In this document: piece after piece, positions 11,891 through 20,164 of the stretch
Position numbering within the stretch: the first letter of the stretch is position 1
How the letters are laid out: every line of letters begins with the position of its first letter
Assembly (NCBI RefSeq): GCF_030012215.1
Contig: NZ_JASCXX010000022.1
Span: forward strand, 43,320-107,319
Source: Anaerobaca lacustris
GTDB taxonomy: Bacteria; Planctomycetota; Phycisphaerae; Sedimentisphaerales; Anaerobacaceae
DNA length: 64,000 nucleotides
Direction: 5' to 3'
Position numbers and translations under genes: made by a program
The notes under the pieces: model-generated
What the model saw: the letters and a program-made list of their open reading frames with translations, nothing else
Told to the model about the DNA's origin: nothing
Database searches by the model: none

Positions 11891-12763
11891 ATGAAGAAAC
11901 TCAACATCGCGCAGGCACAGCCCCTGATCCGGATGGCCATCGAAGAGGACCTCGGACCCGGCGACGTGACGACGGAGCTGTTGTTTCCCGACAGCTCGAC
12001 CGCCCAGGCCACCATCGTATCGCGTGAGGAAATCGTCGTCTGCGGCATCCCCGTCCTCAAGGAGATCCTACGACAGTACGATCCGCGACTGACCCTGACG
12101 CCTCACGTCAGAGACGGCCAGTCGGCCCACGTGGGAAGCAAGCTGGCCACGATCGAGGGACCGCTACGGGCCCTCCTCAGCGCCGAGCGCGTCCTGCTGA
12201 ACTTCCTCCAGCGTCTCAGCGGGATCGCCACAACCACAAACAAATACGTCCGCGCCATTCGCGGCACCAAGGCCAAGATCTACGACACGCGCAAGACGCT
12301 TCCCGGCTGGCGTCTGCTGGAGAAGTACGCCGTGCGCTGCGGCGGAGGCTACAACCACCGCCTCGGACTCTACGACGGCATTCTCATCAAGGACAACCAC
12401 CTGGCCGAGTTGGGCAAGAATCTCTCCACGAGACTGCGGCGGGTGGTGGAAGATGCCAAGAACAGGAAGGGACTCTCGTTCGTCGCCGTCGAAGTGGACC
12501 ACGTGGACCATCAGTTGAATCACGTCCTGAAGATTCCGGGCATCGACATCGTCCTGCTGGACAACATGGGCCAGTGGCAGCTCAAGCACGCGGTCCGGAT
12601 GCGCGACGAGATGTGCGGCAAGGGCAACAAGCCGCTGCTGGAGGCGTCCGGCAACATCACGCTGGACAACGTCTCGGCGATTGCGCAATGCGGCGTGGAC
12701 CGCATCGCCATCGGCGCGATCACCCACTCGGCCACTGCCGTCGATATCGGACTGGACAGATAA
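11891..12763 (+). CDS. nadC: Quinolinate phosphoribosyltransferase (decarboxylating)
   Basis: 290 residues, standard NadC length. It converts quinolinate and PRPP to nicotinate mononucleotide in de novo NAD synthesis. The start at 11891 is chosen for the AGGGAAG just upstream and the family-type N-terminus; an ATG at 11867 is less likely. Landmarks: EEDLGPGDVTT near the N-terminus, LNFLQRLSGIATTT, DTRKTLPGWR, the KYAVRCGGGYNHRLGLYDGILIKDNH block split over adjacent strands and helices (active-site Lys, Arg and His), VEVDH, and the C-terminal EASGNITLDN. birA begins 10 bp downstream, consistent with an operon. Confidence 0.97.
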   Translation: MKKLNIAQAQPLIRMAIEEDLGPGDVTTELLFPDSSTAQATIVSREEIVVCGIPVLKEILRQYDPRLTLTPHVRDGQSAHVGSKLATIEGPLRALLSAERVLLNFLQRLSGIATTTNKYVRAIRGTKAKIYDTRKTLPGWRLLEKYAVRCGGGYNHRLGLYDGILIKDNHLAELGKNLSTRLRRVVEDAKNRKGLSFVAVEVDHVDHQLNHVLKIPGIDIVLLDNMGQWQLKHAVRMRDEMCGKGNKPLLEASGNITLDNVSAIAQCGVDRIAIGAITHSATAVDIGLDR

Positions 12764-12772
12764 GCGATCCCC

Positions 12773-13609
12773 ATGTCACGCGACGACCGGCTCGACCCGG
12801 ATAAGATAGCCGCCAAGCTCAAGACCACGCGAGTCGGACGGAAAGTCGTCGTCCACGAGCGAACGGCCAGCACGAACGACGTCGCCGCCGAGTACGCCCG
12901 CAACCCCGAAAACGACGGGCTCGTGGTCTTCGCCGAGGAGCAGACCGCCGGACGGGGCCGCACCGGCGCCGTATGGCAAAGTCCGTACGGCGAGAGCCTG
13001 CTGTTCTCCGTGTTGCTGATCGACGGCACGCTGGCGAACGAAATGTTGTCGCTGACCTGCGCCGTGGCCGTCGCCGAGGCCCTGGGCGACGTCGGCGGCC
13101 ACCACGCCCGAATCAAGTGGCCCAACGACATTCTCCTTGCCGGTCGGAAAGTGAGCGGCATCCTCCTCGAATCGAAGCGCGTATCTCGACCGCCCAGGAA
13201 TTCGTGCGATTCCTCACGAGATACGAAACACGAGATACGAGATACGACCCTCATCGGAATCGGGATCAACTGCCATCAGACCGTCGAGTCGTTCCCGCCG
13301 GAGCTGCGCGGGTTCGCCACCAGCCTGGATCTCGTCGCCGGCGCCCGCTGCGACCGCATCACGCTGGCCCGCCGCACCTTGACCTCGTTGGACCAATGGC
13401 TGCGGACCGCCGAGAAAGACGAGGGGCGAGTCATCGAGATCTGGGGCCGCCTGAGCACGCAACTGGCCCAGCGATTGACGCTCTGCTGCAACGGACGAAC
13501 CTCCACCGGCCACTGCATCGGGATCGACCCCGTCAACGGCCTGATCCTCCAACTCGACCGGGGCGGCGTCCGCATGTTCGACGCCGCCCACACCACGATC
13601 CTCAAGTAA
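12773..13609 (+). CDS. birA: Biotin-[acetyl-CoA-carboxylase] ligase carrying a palindromic-repeat insert
   Basis: A 278-residue BirA/BPL catalytic protein without the N-terminal DNA-binding domain, so it is a ligase and not a repressor. It attaches biotin to the carrier domain of acetyl-CoA carboxylase. Seen: STND near residue 33, the ATP/biotin loop GRGRTG (60-65), KWPND (115-119), KVSGILLE (127-134), IGIGIN (161-166) and a C-terminal SH3-like domain. Residues about 135-158 (VSRPPRNSCDSSRDTKHEIRDT split across the loop) have no counterpart in normal BirA and are encoded by a palindromic repeat at 13180-13246 that stays in frame. The insertion falls in a loop between two strands, so activity may be kept. 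Confidence 0.93.
   Translation: MSRDDRLDPDKIAAKLKTTRVGRKVVVHERTASTNDVAAEYARNPENDGLVVFAEEQTAGRGRTGAVWQSPYGESLLFSVLLIDGTLANEMLSLTCAVAVAEALGDVGGHHARIKWPNDILLAGRKVSGILLESKRVSRPPRNSCDSSRDTKHEIRDTTLIGIGINCHQTVESFPPELRGFATSLDLVAGARCDRITLARRTLTSLDQWLRTAEKDEGRVIEIWGRLSTQLAQRLTLCCNGRTSTGHCIGIDPVNGLILQLDRGGVRMFDAAHTTILK
13180..13246. repeat. Nested palindromic repeat inserted in birA
   Basis: The outer arms CGTATCTCG (13180-13188) and CGAGATACG (13217-13225) enclose an inner stem AGGAAT/ATTCCT (13196-13201 and 13209-13214, 7-base loop). The outer arm is then repeated at 13231-13239 and partly at 13240-13246. The 24-codon insert adds no stop and keeps the frame of birA. Confidence 0.8.
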
Positions 13610-13614
13610 TCCCG

Positions 13615-13652
13615 CCCGCGGCAAAGCCGCGGGGCATTGATGGTCGATTTTT
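13615..13652 (+). terminator. Possible terminator after birA
   Basis: A perfect 8-bp GC stem, CCCGCGGC/GCCGCGGG (13615-13622 and 13626-13633), with an AAA loop. It starts 6 bases after the birA stop. The T run (13648-13652) is displaced about 14 bases from the stem, so the intrinsic terminator call is moderate. Confidence 0.45.
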
Positions 13653-13686
13653 AACGATTGATGATTAAGGTAAGGCCATGTCCTCT

Positions 13687-13810
13687 TTGTCATGCTGAGC
13701 GGATCGCAGCGTAGTCGAAGCATCTGGCCAGAGACTATGCGCCCCTCCCATTCGCGGCCAGATTCCTCCGCTGCGGCCTGCCTTCGGCAGTCCTCCGGTC
13801 GGAATGACAA
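13687..13810. repeat. Intergenic repeat with TTGTCAT/ATGACAA ends
   Basis: Terminal inverted repeats TTGTCAT (13687-13693) and ATGACAA (13804-13810) bound about 124 bp of the GTCATGCTGAGC type found between genes of many GC-rich bacteria. There is no gene inside. It fills most of the gap between birA and the prepilin-like gene. Confidence 0.6.
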
Positions 13811-13827
13811 TCGGTGGCGCGTTCATC

Positions 13828-14718
13828 TCAGTAGTCCTTGAATTTCCGCATCCACTCGGGCCAGTCGCCGGGCTGCACGCCGCCGGCCCGAGTCCAGGGG
13901 TTGGTGGTGTCGAATTCACGGTGCCACTTGAGCGTCCAGAGTTCCTTGAGCCCCACCTTGCGTACCGACCAATCCATGAATAGGGCATTGACCCCACCCT
14001 CGTGGCGGTTGATGCATGCCGAATGATCGGTGCGAGCGACGTTGCTGACTGGAATCGCATCCTGTTTGGGCGGCGACATGTCAGCGAGGATTCCGGTGAA
14101 CTCAGCGGCGCTGTCTAGCATGAAGGGGGCATATCCTGCACCGCGCATGTCGGCCGTCCGCCACGCCTTCTCAGGCTGCATTGCTGCCGATACTACGATC
14201 GGCGCCCCACTCCAGAAGTTTAGGCCGTAGCTGCCATAGTTCTCTAGTCCCGACTTCCACACGCTCTGGTCCAGGATGCCGGCCGAGATTCGGCCCCAAG
14301 CCAGGAAGGTGCCCCCTCTTCCATCGCCAAAGTCCATCACATCACTCCGCGGCGTGCGGGCCATAGGACAAAGGCGCATCTTCTGCGCCGTGGTGAGCGC
14401 CAGCGAATTGGCCGTAGCCGCATAACCCCAAACCAACCAGGTGATGTCTCGGCCCGTCTCGTACGTCTTCATCGTGAACTCGCGTTCTCCAAGGCTTACC
14501 CACTCGGGCAGACGCCCATCGTTCTCGCTGACGAGGGCGGCGAAGTGCAGACCCCATTGCTTCAGATTGGCCTGACACGCCACGGCCCGCGCCTGTCTGC
14601 GCGCCCGCTGCAACGCCGGGATCAGGACCGCCATCAGCAGCGCGATGATCGAGATCACCACCAGAAGCTCGATCAGGGTGAATGCCCGCTTGCTTTCGAT
14701 TCGCTTTCTCGCATTCAT
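13828..14718 (-). CDS. Prepilin-type N-terminal cleavage/methylation protein (H-X9-DG family)
   Basis: A 296-residue type II pseudopilin-like protein of the kind greatly expanded in planctomycetes. The N-terminus has a short basic leader, then the prepilin peptidase site and hydrophobic helix [20 protein letters not shown] (residues 12-31, with the conserved Glu at +5). The C-terminal region carries [14 protein letters not shown], a variant of the H-X9-DG motif with DW in place of DG. Such proteins are thought to be exported and processed by a prepilin peptidase; their role is not established. A second, incomplete member lies at the right end of the window. Confidence 0.88.
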   Translation of the reverse strand: MNARKRIESKRAFTLIELLVVISIIALLMAVLIPALQRARRQARAVACQANLKQWGLHFAALVSENDGRLPEWVSLGEREFTMKTYETGRDITWLVWGYAATANSLALTTAQKMRLCPMARTPRSDVMDFGDGRGGTFLAWGRISAGILDQSVWKSGLENYGSYGLNFWSGAPIVVSAAMQPEKAWRTADMRGAGYAPFMLDSAAEFTGILADMSPPKQDAIPVSNVARTDHSACINRHEGGVNALFMDWSVRKVGLKELWTLKWHREFDTTNPWTRAGGVQPGDWPEWMRKFKDY

Positions 14719-14873
14719 GACTTCCGCACTCCCTGGCTCGACAAGGAGTCCTCACACCGCCTCGCGCTGTTGCTGGGGCTCGGCGGTCGTCGCTGTTCGA
14801 CATCTATTATCGCATTTCCGCTCTTGGGGTCAAGTGCAAAGGCTGAAAGGTCTTTGGGCGTCCTGTCGATCCA

Positions 14874-14900
14874 ATGGGACCTATGGGACTGATAGGACCT
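14874..14900. repeat. Short tandem repeat of a 9-mer
   Basis: Three head-to-tail 9-base units: ATGGGACCT, ATGGGACTG and ATAGGACCT. They lie between the prepilin-like gene and the fucosidase start. Confidence 0.6.
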
Positions 14901-14987
14901 ATTGTGTTGGGGTTGACCGTTTCCTGGCGGGCGCCGGGCGGGTATACTGGGCGCACGCGACAGGTATTCATCGAAAGGAGCTGGCTT

Positions 14988-16724
14988 ATGAAAACGTGCG
15001 GACACAACCAGGCCGTAAGAGCAGTGGGGATTTTTCTGTGCGTCGTGGGCGTCTGGGCCCAGTCGTGCCCTGCCGCCGACGATCCGATGCAGGCGTGGCG
15101 GGACATGAAGTTCGGGCTCTTTGTCCATTGGGGTCCGGTCAGTCTCGTCGGGACCGAGATCGGCTGGTCGCGCGGGCGGGAAGTGCCGAGCGAGGAGTAC
15201 GACCAGCTCTACAAGCGGTTCAATCCCACTCTGTTCGACGCCGAGGCGTGGGTGACGGTGGCCAAACGGGCGGGGATGAAATACCTGGTCCTGACGTCCA
15301 AGCACCACGACGGCTTCTGTCTGTGGCCCTCGAAGTACACCGACTACCACATCGGCAACACGCCGTTCAAGCGGGACGTGATGCGCGAGCTGGCCGACGC
15401 CTGCGCCAAGCACGGCATCCAGTTCTGCACGTATCACTCGATCTGCGACTGGTACCATCCGGATTATCCGCTGGGCAGTCCCGGCGGCCGCACGAAAAAG
15501 CCCAACCCCGATATGCCCCGCTACTACGAGTACCTCAGGAACCAGACACGGGAGATCATCGAGAACTACGGCCCGCTGGGCATCATGTGGTTCGACGGCG
15601 AGTGGGAAGAGCCCTGGACGCTCGAATACGGCAACGAGTTGTATGCCTATCTAAAAGGTCTCCAGCCGACGCTCGTGATCAACAACCGCGTGAGCAAGGG
15701 CCGCCAGGGCATGGCCGGCGTCACCGCACAGGCGCACTTGAACGCGGGCGACTACGACACGCCGGAGCAACGCATCGGCAATTTCCAGAACGACCGGCCG
15801 TGGGAAACCTGCATGACCATCTGCCAACAGTGGGCATGGAAGCCCGACGACGTGATGAAATCTGAGAAAGAGTGCCTCCAGACGCTCGTCCGCGTGGTGG
15901 GCGGCGACGGCAACCTGCTCTTCAACGTCGGGCCCATGCCCGACGGGCGGATCGAGCCGCGACAGGTGGACCGACTGATGGAAATGGGCCGGTGGCTCGA
16001 CCGATATGGCCAGACCATCTACGGCACCCGCGGAGGCCCCTTCAAGACCACCGCCTCCCTGGCCAGCACCTATCAGGGCAACACCATTTATATCCACATC
16101 CTCGAATGGCCGGATGGGGCCATCACTCTGCCGCCGCTGCCGAAGCGGATCGTCCGATCATCGATCCTGACCGGCGGCTCGGTCACCGTCCGCCAGACAG
16201 CCGAGGCCATCACGATTGTCGTGCCCGAAGGCGACCGCGATCCGATCGACACGATCGTGGCCCTGACGCTCGACGGTCCGGCCGACGACATCGAGCCGGT
16301 CGCCCTGCCGTCGGCCTCGCTGGCCGCAGGCAAGGAGGCCCGGGCTTCGAACGTCTTCCAGAACAGCGATGCTTACGGCCCCGACAAGGCCTTCGACGAC
16401 GATCCCGGAACGCGGTGGGCCACGAATGCGGGCGTCGAGCAGGCGTGGCTGGAGGTGGACCTGGGCCGGCCCGAGATGATCTCACGAGTGGTAATCAGCG
16501 AGGCCTACGACCGCGTCCGGCGCTTCGAGCTGCAATACGCCGACGATGGAACGTGGACGACGTTCTTCGAGGGCGAGCGAATCGGCGAGAAGTTCGCCGC
16601 CGGTTTCGAGCCCGTCACCGCCCAGCGTATCCGGCTGAACATCCTCGAAGCCACGGATGGCCCGACCATCTGGGAATTCCAGCTCCTGGCGACCAGGAAG
16701 ACCCCGTTAGTAGTGACGCCGTAA
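14988..16724 (+). CDS. Secreted alpha-L-fucosidase (GH29) with C-terminal discoidin domain
   Basis: 578 residues. ATG 14988 is placed 7 bases after AAAGGAG. A signal peptide ends near AQSCPAA. The GH29 catalytic domain (about 35-360) shows KFGLFVHWGP, TSKHHDGFCLW and GIMWFDGEW, with D203 as the expected nucleophile. The family removes alpha-linked L-fucose from glycans. The last 140 residues, from LAAGKEARASNV, form an F5/8 type C (discoidin) carbohydrate-binding module with the FDDDPGTRWAT signature. The final codons (VVTP and stop) lie inside the cloverleaf repeat at 16710-16789, so the repeat probably replaced the original end of the gene. A TATACT at 14943 may be a -10 element, but no convincing -35 was found. 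Confidence 0.93.
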   Translation: MKTCGHNQAVRAVGIFLCVVGVWAQSCPAADDPMQAWRDMKFGLFVHWGPVSLVGTEIGWSRGREVPSEEYDQLYKRFNPTLFDAEAWVTVAKRAGMKYLVLTSKHHDGFCLWPSKYTDYHIGNTPFKRDVMRELADACAKHGIQFCTYHSICDWYHPDYPLGSPGGRTKKPNPDMPRYYEYLRNQTREIIENYGPLGIMWFDGEWEEPWTLEYGNELYAYLKGLQPTLVINNRVSKGRQGMAGVTAQAHLNAGDYDTPEQRIGNFQNDRPWETCMTICQQWAWKPDDVMKSEKECLQTLVRVVGGDGNLLFNVGPMPDGRIEPRQVDRLMEMGRWLDRYGQTIYGTRGGPFKTTASLASTYQGNTIYIHILEWPDGAITLPPLPKRIVRSSILTGGSVTVRQTAEAITIVVPEGDRDPIDTIVALTLDGPADDIEPVALPSASLAAGKEARASNVFQNSDAYGPDKAFDDDPGTRWATNAGVEQAWLEVDLGRPEMISRVVISEAYDRVRRFELQYADDGTWTTFFEGERIGEKFAAGFEPVTAQRIRLNILEATDGPTIWEFQLLATRKTPLVVTP

Positions 16725-16789
16725 GGCGTTACATCCCGTCGGCTGCATGAGTTCTCCCACGGACTCATATGCCCTTACGGGCACACTAC
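16710..16789. repeat. 80-bp cloverleaf-like palindromic element
   Basis: The ends GTAGTG (16710-16715) and CACTAC (16784-16789) are complementary and enclose three separate hairpins: ACGCC-gtaa-GGCGT (16716-16729), ATGAGT/ACTCAT with a 10-base loop (16747-16768), and TGCCC-ttac-GGGCA (16770-16783). All stems are perfect. The stop codon of the fucosidase gene (16722-16724) lies in the loop and arm of the first hairpin. Confidence 0.8.
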
Positions 16790-16808
16790 AAACGGACACG
16801 GTTGCGGT

Positions 16809-16836
16809 TTGCCCTATGGGCCCATTGTGCTATACT
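16809..16836 (+). promoter_or_regulatory. Putative promoter of lpdA
   Basis: TTGCCC (16809-16814), a 16-base spacer and TATACT (16831-16836) preceded by TG as an extended -10. It lies about 120 bases upstream of the lpdA start, and the hairpin repeat at 16883-16938 would be in the leader RNA. Confidence 0.45.
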
Positions 16837-16882
16837 GTGCCTTCGCGCCGGGGGTGCCGGTCTGCGAGGAGCATCAACCAAA

Positions 16883-16938
16883 CGCAGGGCGAGCGGCTGC
16901 GCTCGCCTCCATCGTCGTGCGGGGACGCACGACCTACG
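16883..16938. repeat. Double-hairpin dispersed repeat, copy 1
   Basis: Begins CGCAGGGCGA. Hairpin 1 is GGCGAGCG/CGCTCGCC (16888-16895, 16900-16907). Hairpin 2 is TCGTGCG-ggga-CGCACGA (16915-16932), followed by CCTAC. The second hairpin and both flanks recur at 37979-38043. In that copy hairpin 1 is decayed. Confidence 0.75.
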
Positions 16939-16956
16939 ACAGAGAGGTAGTCGAGC

Positions 16957-18330
16957 ATGGCCGATACGTTTGACGTTGTGGTGGTCGGGGCCGGGCCCGG
17001 CGGCGCCAGGGCCGCCAGACGCTGCGCCCAGCGAGGGGCATCGGTGGCCCTCGTCGAAAAGGAGTTCATCGGAGGCACCTGCCTGAACTGGGGCTGCATC
17101 CCATCCAAGACCCTGCTGGCCTCGGCCCATCTGCTAATGCGGGCCCGAAGCGCCTCGGAGATGGGCATCGACATCCCGTCGGCCACACCCAACTGGCCCA
17201 GGATCCAGCAGCGCCGCGAGAGCATCATCGCGGGCCTGCGCAAGGGCATGCAGGGCGGGATGAAGTCCGGCAGGATCGCCTACCTCGAAGGGACCGCGGT
17301 CGTTCACTCGCCAACGAAGGTCACGGTGGAAGCCAATGGCCAGAAGACCGATCTTGAAGCAGGCAAGCTGATCCTGGCGACCGGTTCCGATTCGATCGAG
17401 ATCCCGAGCATTCCCTTCGACGGCAAGATCGTTATCAGCAGCACAGAGGCGCTGTCGCTGCTGGAAATCCCGAAGTCGATGGTCATCGTCGGTGGCGGCG
17501 TGATCGGCTGCGAGCTGGGCTGCGTGTATGCCGCGATGGGCGCCAAGGTCACAATCGTCGAGGCGCTCGAAAGCCTGCTGCCGATGCTCGACTCGTGGGC
17601 GAGCCGGCTGGTCGAACGCGAGTTCAAGGGCCTTGGCATCGAGGCGCTGACCGGGCGAAAGGTCACGGGCGTGGACAAGGGCGCGTCATCGGCCAAGGTC
17701 AATCTCGACGACGGACAGACCATCGAGGCCGAACGCGTGCTCGTGGCCGTCGGCCGGCGGGCCGCAGTGGACAGGGCCATCGTCTCGGCTTTGGGTCTCG
17801 AGATGAGCGGCCCGGCCATCAAGGTCAACAAGCGGATGGAGACGAACGTGCCGGGCGTCTACGCCGTCGGCGACGCGGTCGGGACCACCTACCTGGCGCA
17901 CGGCGCAACCGCCGAGGCGGAGGTCGCCGCCGCCAACGCCACCGGCAGCAGCGAGGAGATGCTCGACTATGATCTGATCCCGCGCGTGATCTTCACCTTC
18001 CCGGAGGTCGCGTCGGTGGGCAAGACCGAGGCGAAGTGCCTGGCCGAAGGACTGGACATCTCCGTCGGCAAAGGCTTCTACAAGGCCAACGGCCGCAGCG
18101 TCGCCGAGAACGACACGAACGGCCAGATTCACGCCATTCGCGACAACGCGATCAACGAGATCGTCGGCGTCACGATGGTCGGACCGCTGGCGACCGAGTT
18201 CGTGGCGTTCGCCCGGACGCTGATCGGCACGTGCGAGCCCATCCGCCAGATCACGTTCCCGCACCCGACAATCTCGGAGACACTCGAAGACGCCGTCCAC
18301 GAGGCCTTGGGCGAGCTGCTCCTGGAATAG
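16957..18330 (+). CDS. lpdA: Dihydrolipoyl dehydrogenase
   Basis: A 457-residue FAD-dependent disulfide reductase, the E3 component that reoxidises lipoyl groups in 2-oxoacid dehydrogenase or glycine cleavage complexes. It shows the FAD motif VVVGAGPGGARAA, the redox disulfide GGTCLNWGCIPSK (C42 and C47), the NAD motif VIVGGGVIGCELG, the GVYAVGDAVG FAD motif, and the C-terminal HPTISE holding the active-site His-Glu pair. GAGAGG lies 9 bases before the ATG. lipB and lipA follow, making a lipoylation/E3 module. The E1 and E2 genes are not in this window. Confidence 0.96.
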   Translation: MADTFDVVVVGAGPGGARAARRCAQRGASVALVEKEFIGGTCLNWGCIPSKTLLASAHLLMRARSASEMGIDIPSATPNWPRIQQRRESIIAGLRKGMQGGMKSGRIAYLEGTAVVHSPTKVTVEANGQKTDLEAGKLILATGSDSIEIPSIPFDGKIVISSTEALSLLEIPKSMVIVGGGVIGCELGCVYAAMGAKVTIVEALESLLPMLDSWASRLVEREFKGLGIEALTGRKVTGVDKGASSAKVNLDDGQTIEAERVLVAVGRRAAVDRAIVSALGLEMSGPAIKVNKRMETNVPGVYAVGDAVGTTYLAHGATAEAEVAAANATGSSEEMLDYDLIPRVIFTFPEVASVGKTEAKCLAEGLDISVGKGFYKANGRSVAENDTNGQIHAIRDNAINEIVGVTMVGPLATEFVAFARTLIGTCEPIRQITFPHPTISETLEDAVHEALGELLLE

Positions 18331-18337
18331 CACGTTA

Positions 18338-18440
18338 TGATGAATCAAAGAGCAAAAAGCAAGGATCAACATTTCGGAATCCGCTTTCAGCGGATGACTT
18401 CCTTTTCTTTACATTTTGCACTTTGCCTTTTGATTTCATA
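18338..18440. repeat. AT-rich imperfect palindrome with a GC core
   Basis: A perfect core stem ATCCGC/GCGGAT (18379-18384, 18390-18395) is flanked by long purine-rich and pyrimidine-rich arms that are roughly complementary (ATGAATCAAAGAGC on the left; TTTTGATTTCAT on the right). It stands out as AT-rich between lpdA and lipB. No gene is inside. Confidence 0.6.
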
Positions 18441-18454
18441 GGGAGAGTCCGCCG

Positions 18455-19132
18455 GTGACGCGTGACGTTGCGATCGAGCGAAAAGCCGCTGAGGTGCTGG
18501 ATATCCGTGACCTGGGGCTGGCCGACTATCGCGAGGTCCTGTCGCTCCAGCAGCAACTGAACCAGCAGCGGCAGGCCGGCTGGATCGGGGACACGGTGCT
18601 GATCGTCGAGCACCCGCCCGTCATTACCCTGGGAGCGCGCAGAAGCGCCAACAAGCTGCTGATCGAGCCCGACGAACTGACGCGACGCGGAATCGACGTT
18701 GTCGAGATTCGTCGCGGCGGCGGCGCCACCGCTCACAACCCGGGCCAACTGGTGTTCTATCCGATCCTGCACCTGCAACACCTCGGACTGGGCGCGTCCG
18801 AATATGTCCGGACGCTCGAAGCAATCGGCATCGATCTGCTCGCACGGGCGGGCGTTCCGTGCGAACGGCGCAAGGGTTTTCCGGGTCTCTGGACCGACGG
18901 CAGGAAGATCGCCTCGATCGGGGTGCGCGTCAGCCGACTCGTGACGTATCACGGCATGGCCATCAACGTCTGCAACGACCTGGCCATCTTCGACACGATG
19001 GTCCCCTGCGGTCTCGACGGCGTCGAGATGACCTCGGTCGAGAAGGAAGCAGGCCGGCCCTGTGACGTCGATTCGCTCAAGACAGAACTGGTGCCACTGC
19101 TGCGGGAACGCATGGGCGGGTCACGACCATGA
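18455..19132 (+). CDS. lipB: Lipoyl(octanoyl) transferase
   Basis: 225 residues from a GTG start at 18455, with GGGAGAG about 8 bases upstream. It moves octanoate from acyl carrier protein to the lipoyl domains of target enzymes, the first step of lipoate assembly. Seen: EHPPVITLGARR, RRGGGATAHNPGQLV (90-100, substrate loop), the lysine in RKIASIG (K151) and VPCGL with the catalytic C185. The gene overlaps lipA by four bases (ATGA), so the pair is translationally coupled. Confidence 0.96.
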   Translation: MTRDVAIERKAAEVLDIRDLGLADYREVLSLQQQLNQQRQAGWIGDTVLIVEHPPVITLGARRSANKLLIEPDELTRRGIDVVEIRRGGGATAHNPGQLVFYPILHLQHLGLGASEYVRTLEAIGIDLLARAGVPCERRKGFPGLWTDGRKIASIGVRVSRLVTYHGMAINVCNDLAIFDTMVPCGLDGVEMTSVEKEAGRPCDVDSLKTELVPLLRERMGGSRP

Positions 19133-19989
19133 CCGCAAACGCCAAACGCCTGCCCCCCTGGCTGCGGAGGCCCTGGCCGGCCAGCCACAGCTTTCAGCAC
19201 ACCGAGCAGACGCTCGAATCGCTGCACATTGAGACGATTTGCAGCCATGCGAATTGCCCGAACAAGGGCGAATGCTGGGGCCGAGGCACGGCGACCGTCC
19301 TGATCCTGGGCAACGTCTGCACGCGCAACTGCAAGTTCTGCTCGGTGGGCACGGGCCGGCCGAAGCCGCCGGACCTCACCGAACCGGCGAGGCTGGCGCG
19401 AATGGTCCAGGAGATGGGCCTGAAATATCTCGTGATGACCAGCGTCAACCGGGATGATCTGCCCGATGGAGGGGCCGGGCACTTCCGCGACTGCATCGTT
19501 GAGGTCCGAAAACAGTGCCCTTCCGTGCGATTCGAGATTCTCACGCCGGACTTCCGCGACAACCAGTCCGAGGCGCTCGAAATTCTGGCCGATGCCCTGC
19601 CGTTCGTCTTCGCCCACAACGTCGAGACGGTGCCTTCGCTCTATCCGAAGGCCCGCTCCGGCGGCAACTACCGCCTCTCCCTGGGCCTGTTGGAGATGGC
19701 CGGCCGACGCTATCCCGGCATCCCCACCAAGTCGTCGATCATGCTCGGTCTGGGCGAGACCGACGAGGAGGTGATGCAGGTCCTGCGCGACCTGCGGGCC
19801 GTCGGGTGCCGGCGCATCACCATCGGACAATACCTCAAACCCTCCGGGGATTCTCTCGATGTGAACGACTACATCCGGCCGGAGAAGTTCCAATGGTGGG
19901 CCGATCAGGCCCGACAGGTCGGGTTCTCGTGGGTCCAGTCTTCGCCCTTCGCCCGGAGCAGCTACTTCGCCGAGCGTCAGTGCACATAG
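19129..19989 (+). CDS. lipA: Lipoyl synthase
   Basis: A 286-residue radical-SAM enzyme that inserts two sulfurs into the octanoyl group delivered by LipB. Both iron-sulfur sites are visible: the auxiliary-cluster cysteines C38, C43 and C49 (CSHANCPNKGEC) and the radical-SAM CX3CX2C at C64, C68 and C71 (CTRNCKFC). Also seen are VMTSVNRDDLPDGGA, HNVETVPSLYP and the C-terminal RSSY arginine-serine segment that the family uses. It overlaps lipB by four bases. Length and motifs are fully standard. Confidence 0.97.
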   Translation: MTANAKRLPPWLRRPWPASHSFQHTEQTLESLHIETICSHANCPNKGECWGRGTATVLILGNVCTRNCKFCSVGTGRPKPPDLTEPARLARMVQEMGLKYLVMTSVNRDDLPDGGAGHFRDCIVEVRKQCPSVRFEILTPDFRDNQSEALEILADALPFVFAHNVETVPSLYPKARSGGNYRLSLGLLEMAGRRYPGIPTKSSIMLGLGETDEEVMQVLRDLRAVGCRRITIGQYLKPSGDSLDVNDYIRPEKFQWWADQARQVGFSWVQSSPFARSSYFAERQCT

Positions 19990-20164
19990 CAGACGACGGA
20001 GCCATCCCGCAAGCCTCTCGCCACGCCCTCGTCAGGCGCTTGCTGTCCATTTCTGCGAGCAGGTTGTTTGGCCTCTGCTGCCCCAATTCCTATGCTTTTC
20101 TATAGCTTCGCAAGGTCGCTACGGCGCGCTGTTGTGCCCAACAAGAGCGTAAAGGGGGTAGCAC

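Noticed and set aside
14913..14948. TTGACC and TATACT upstream of the fucosidase as a promoter
   Set aside because: The spacing is 24 bases, too long for a sigma-70 promoter; only the -10 half is plausible.
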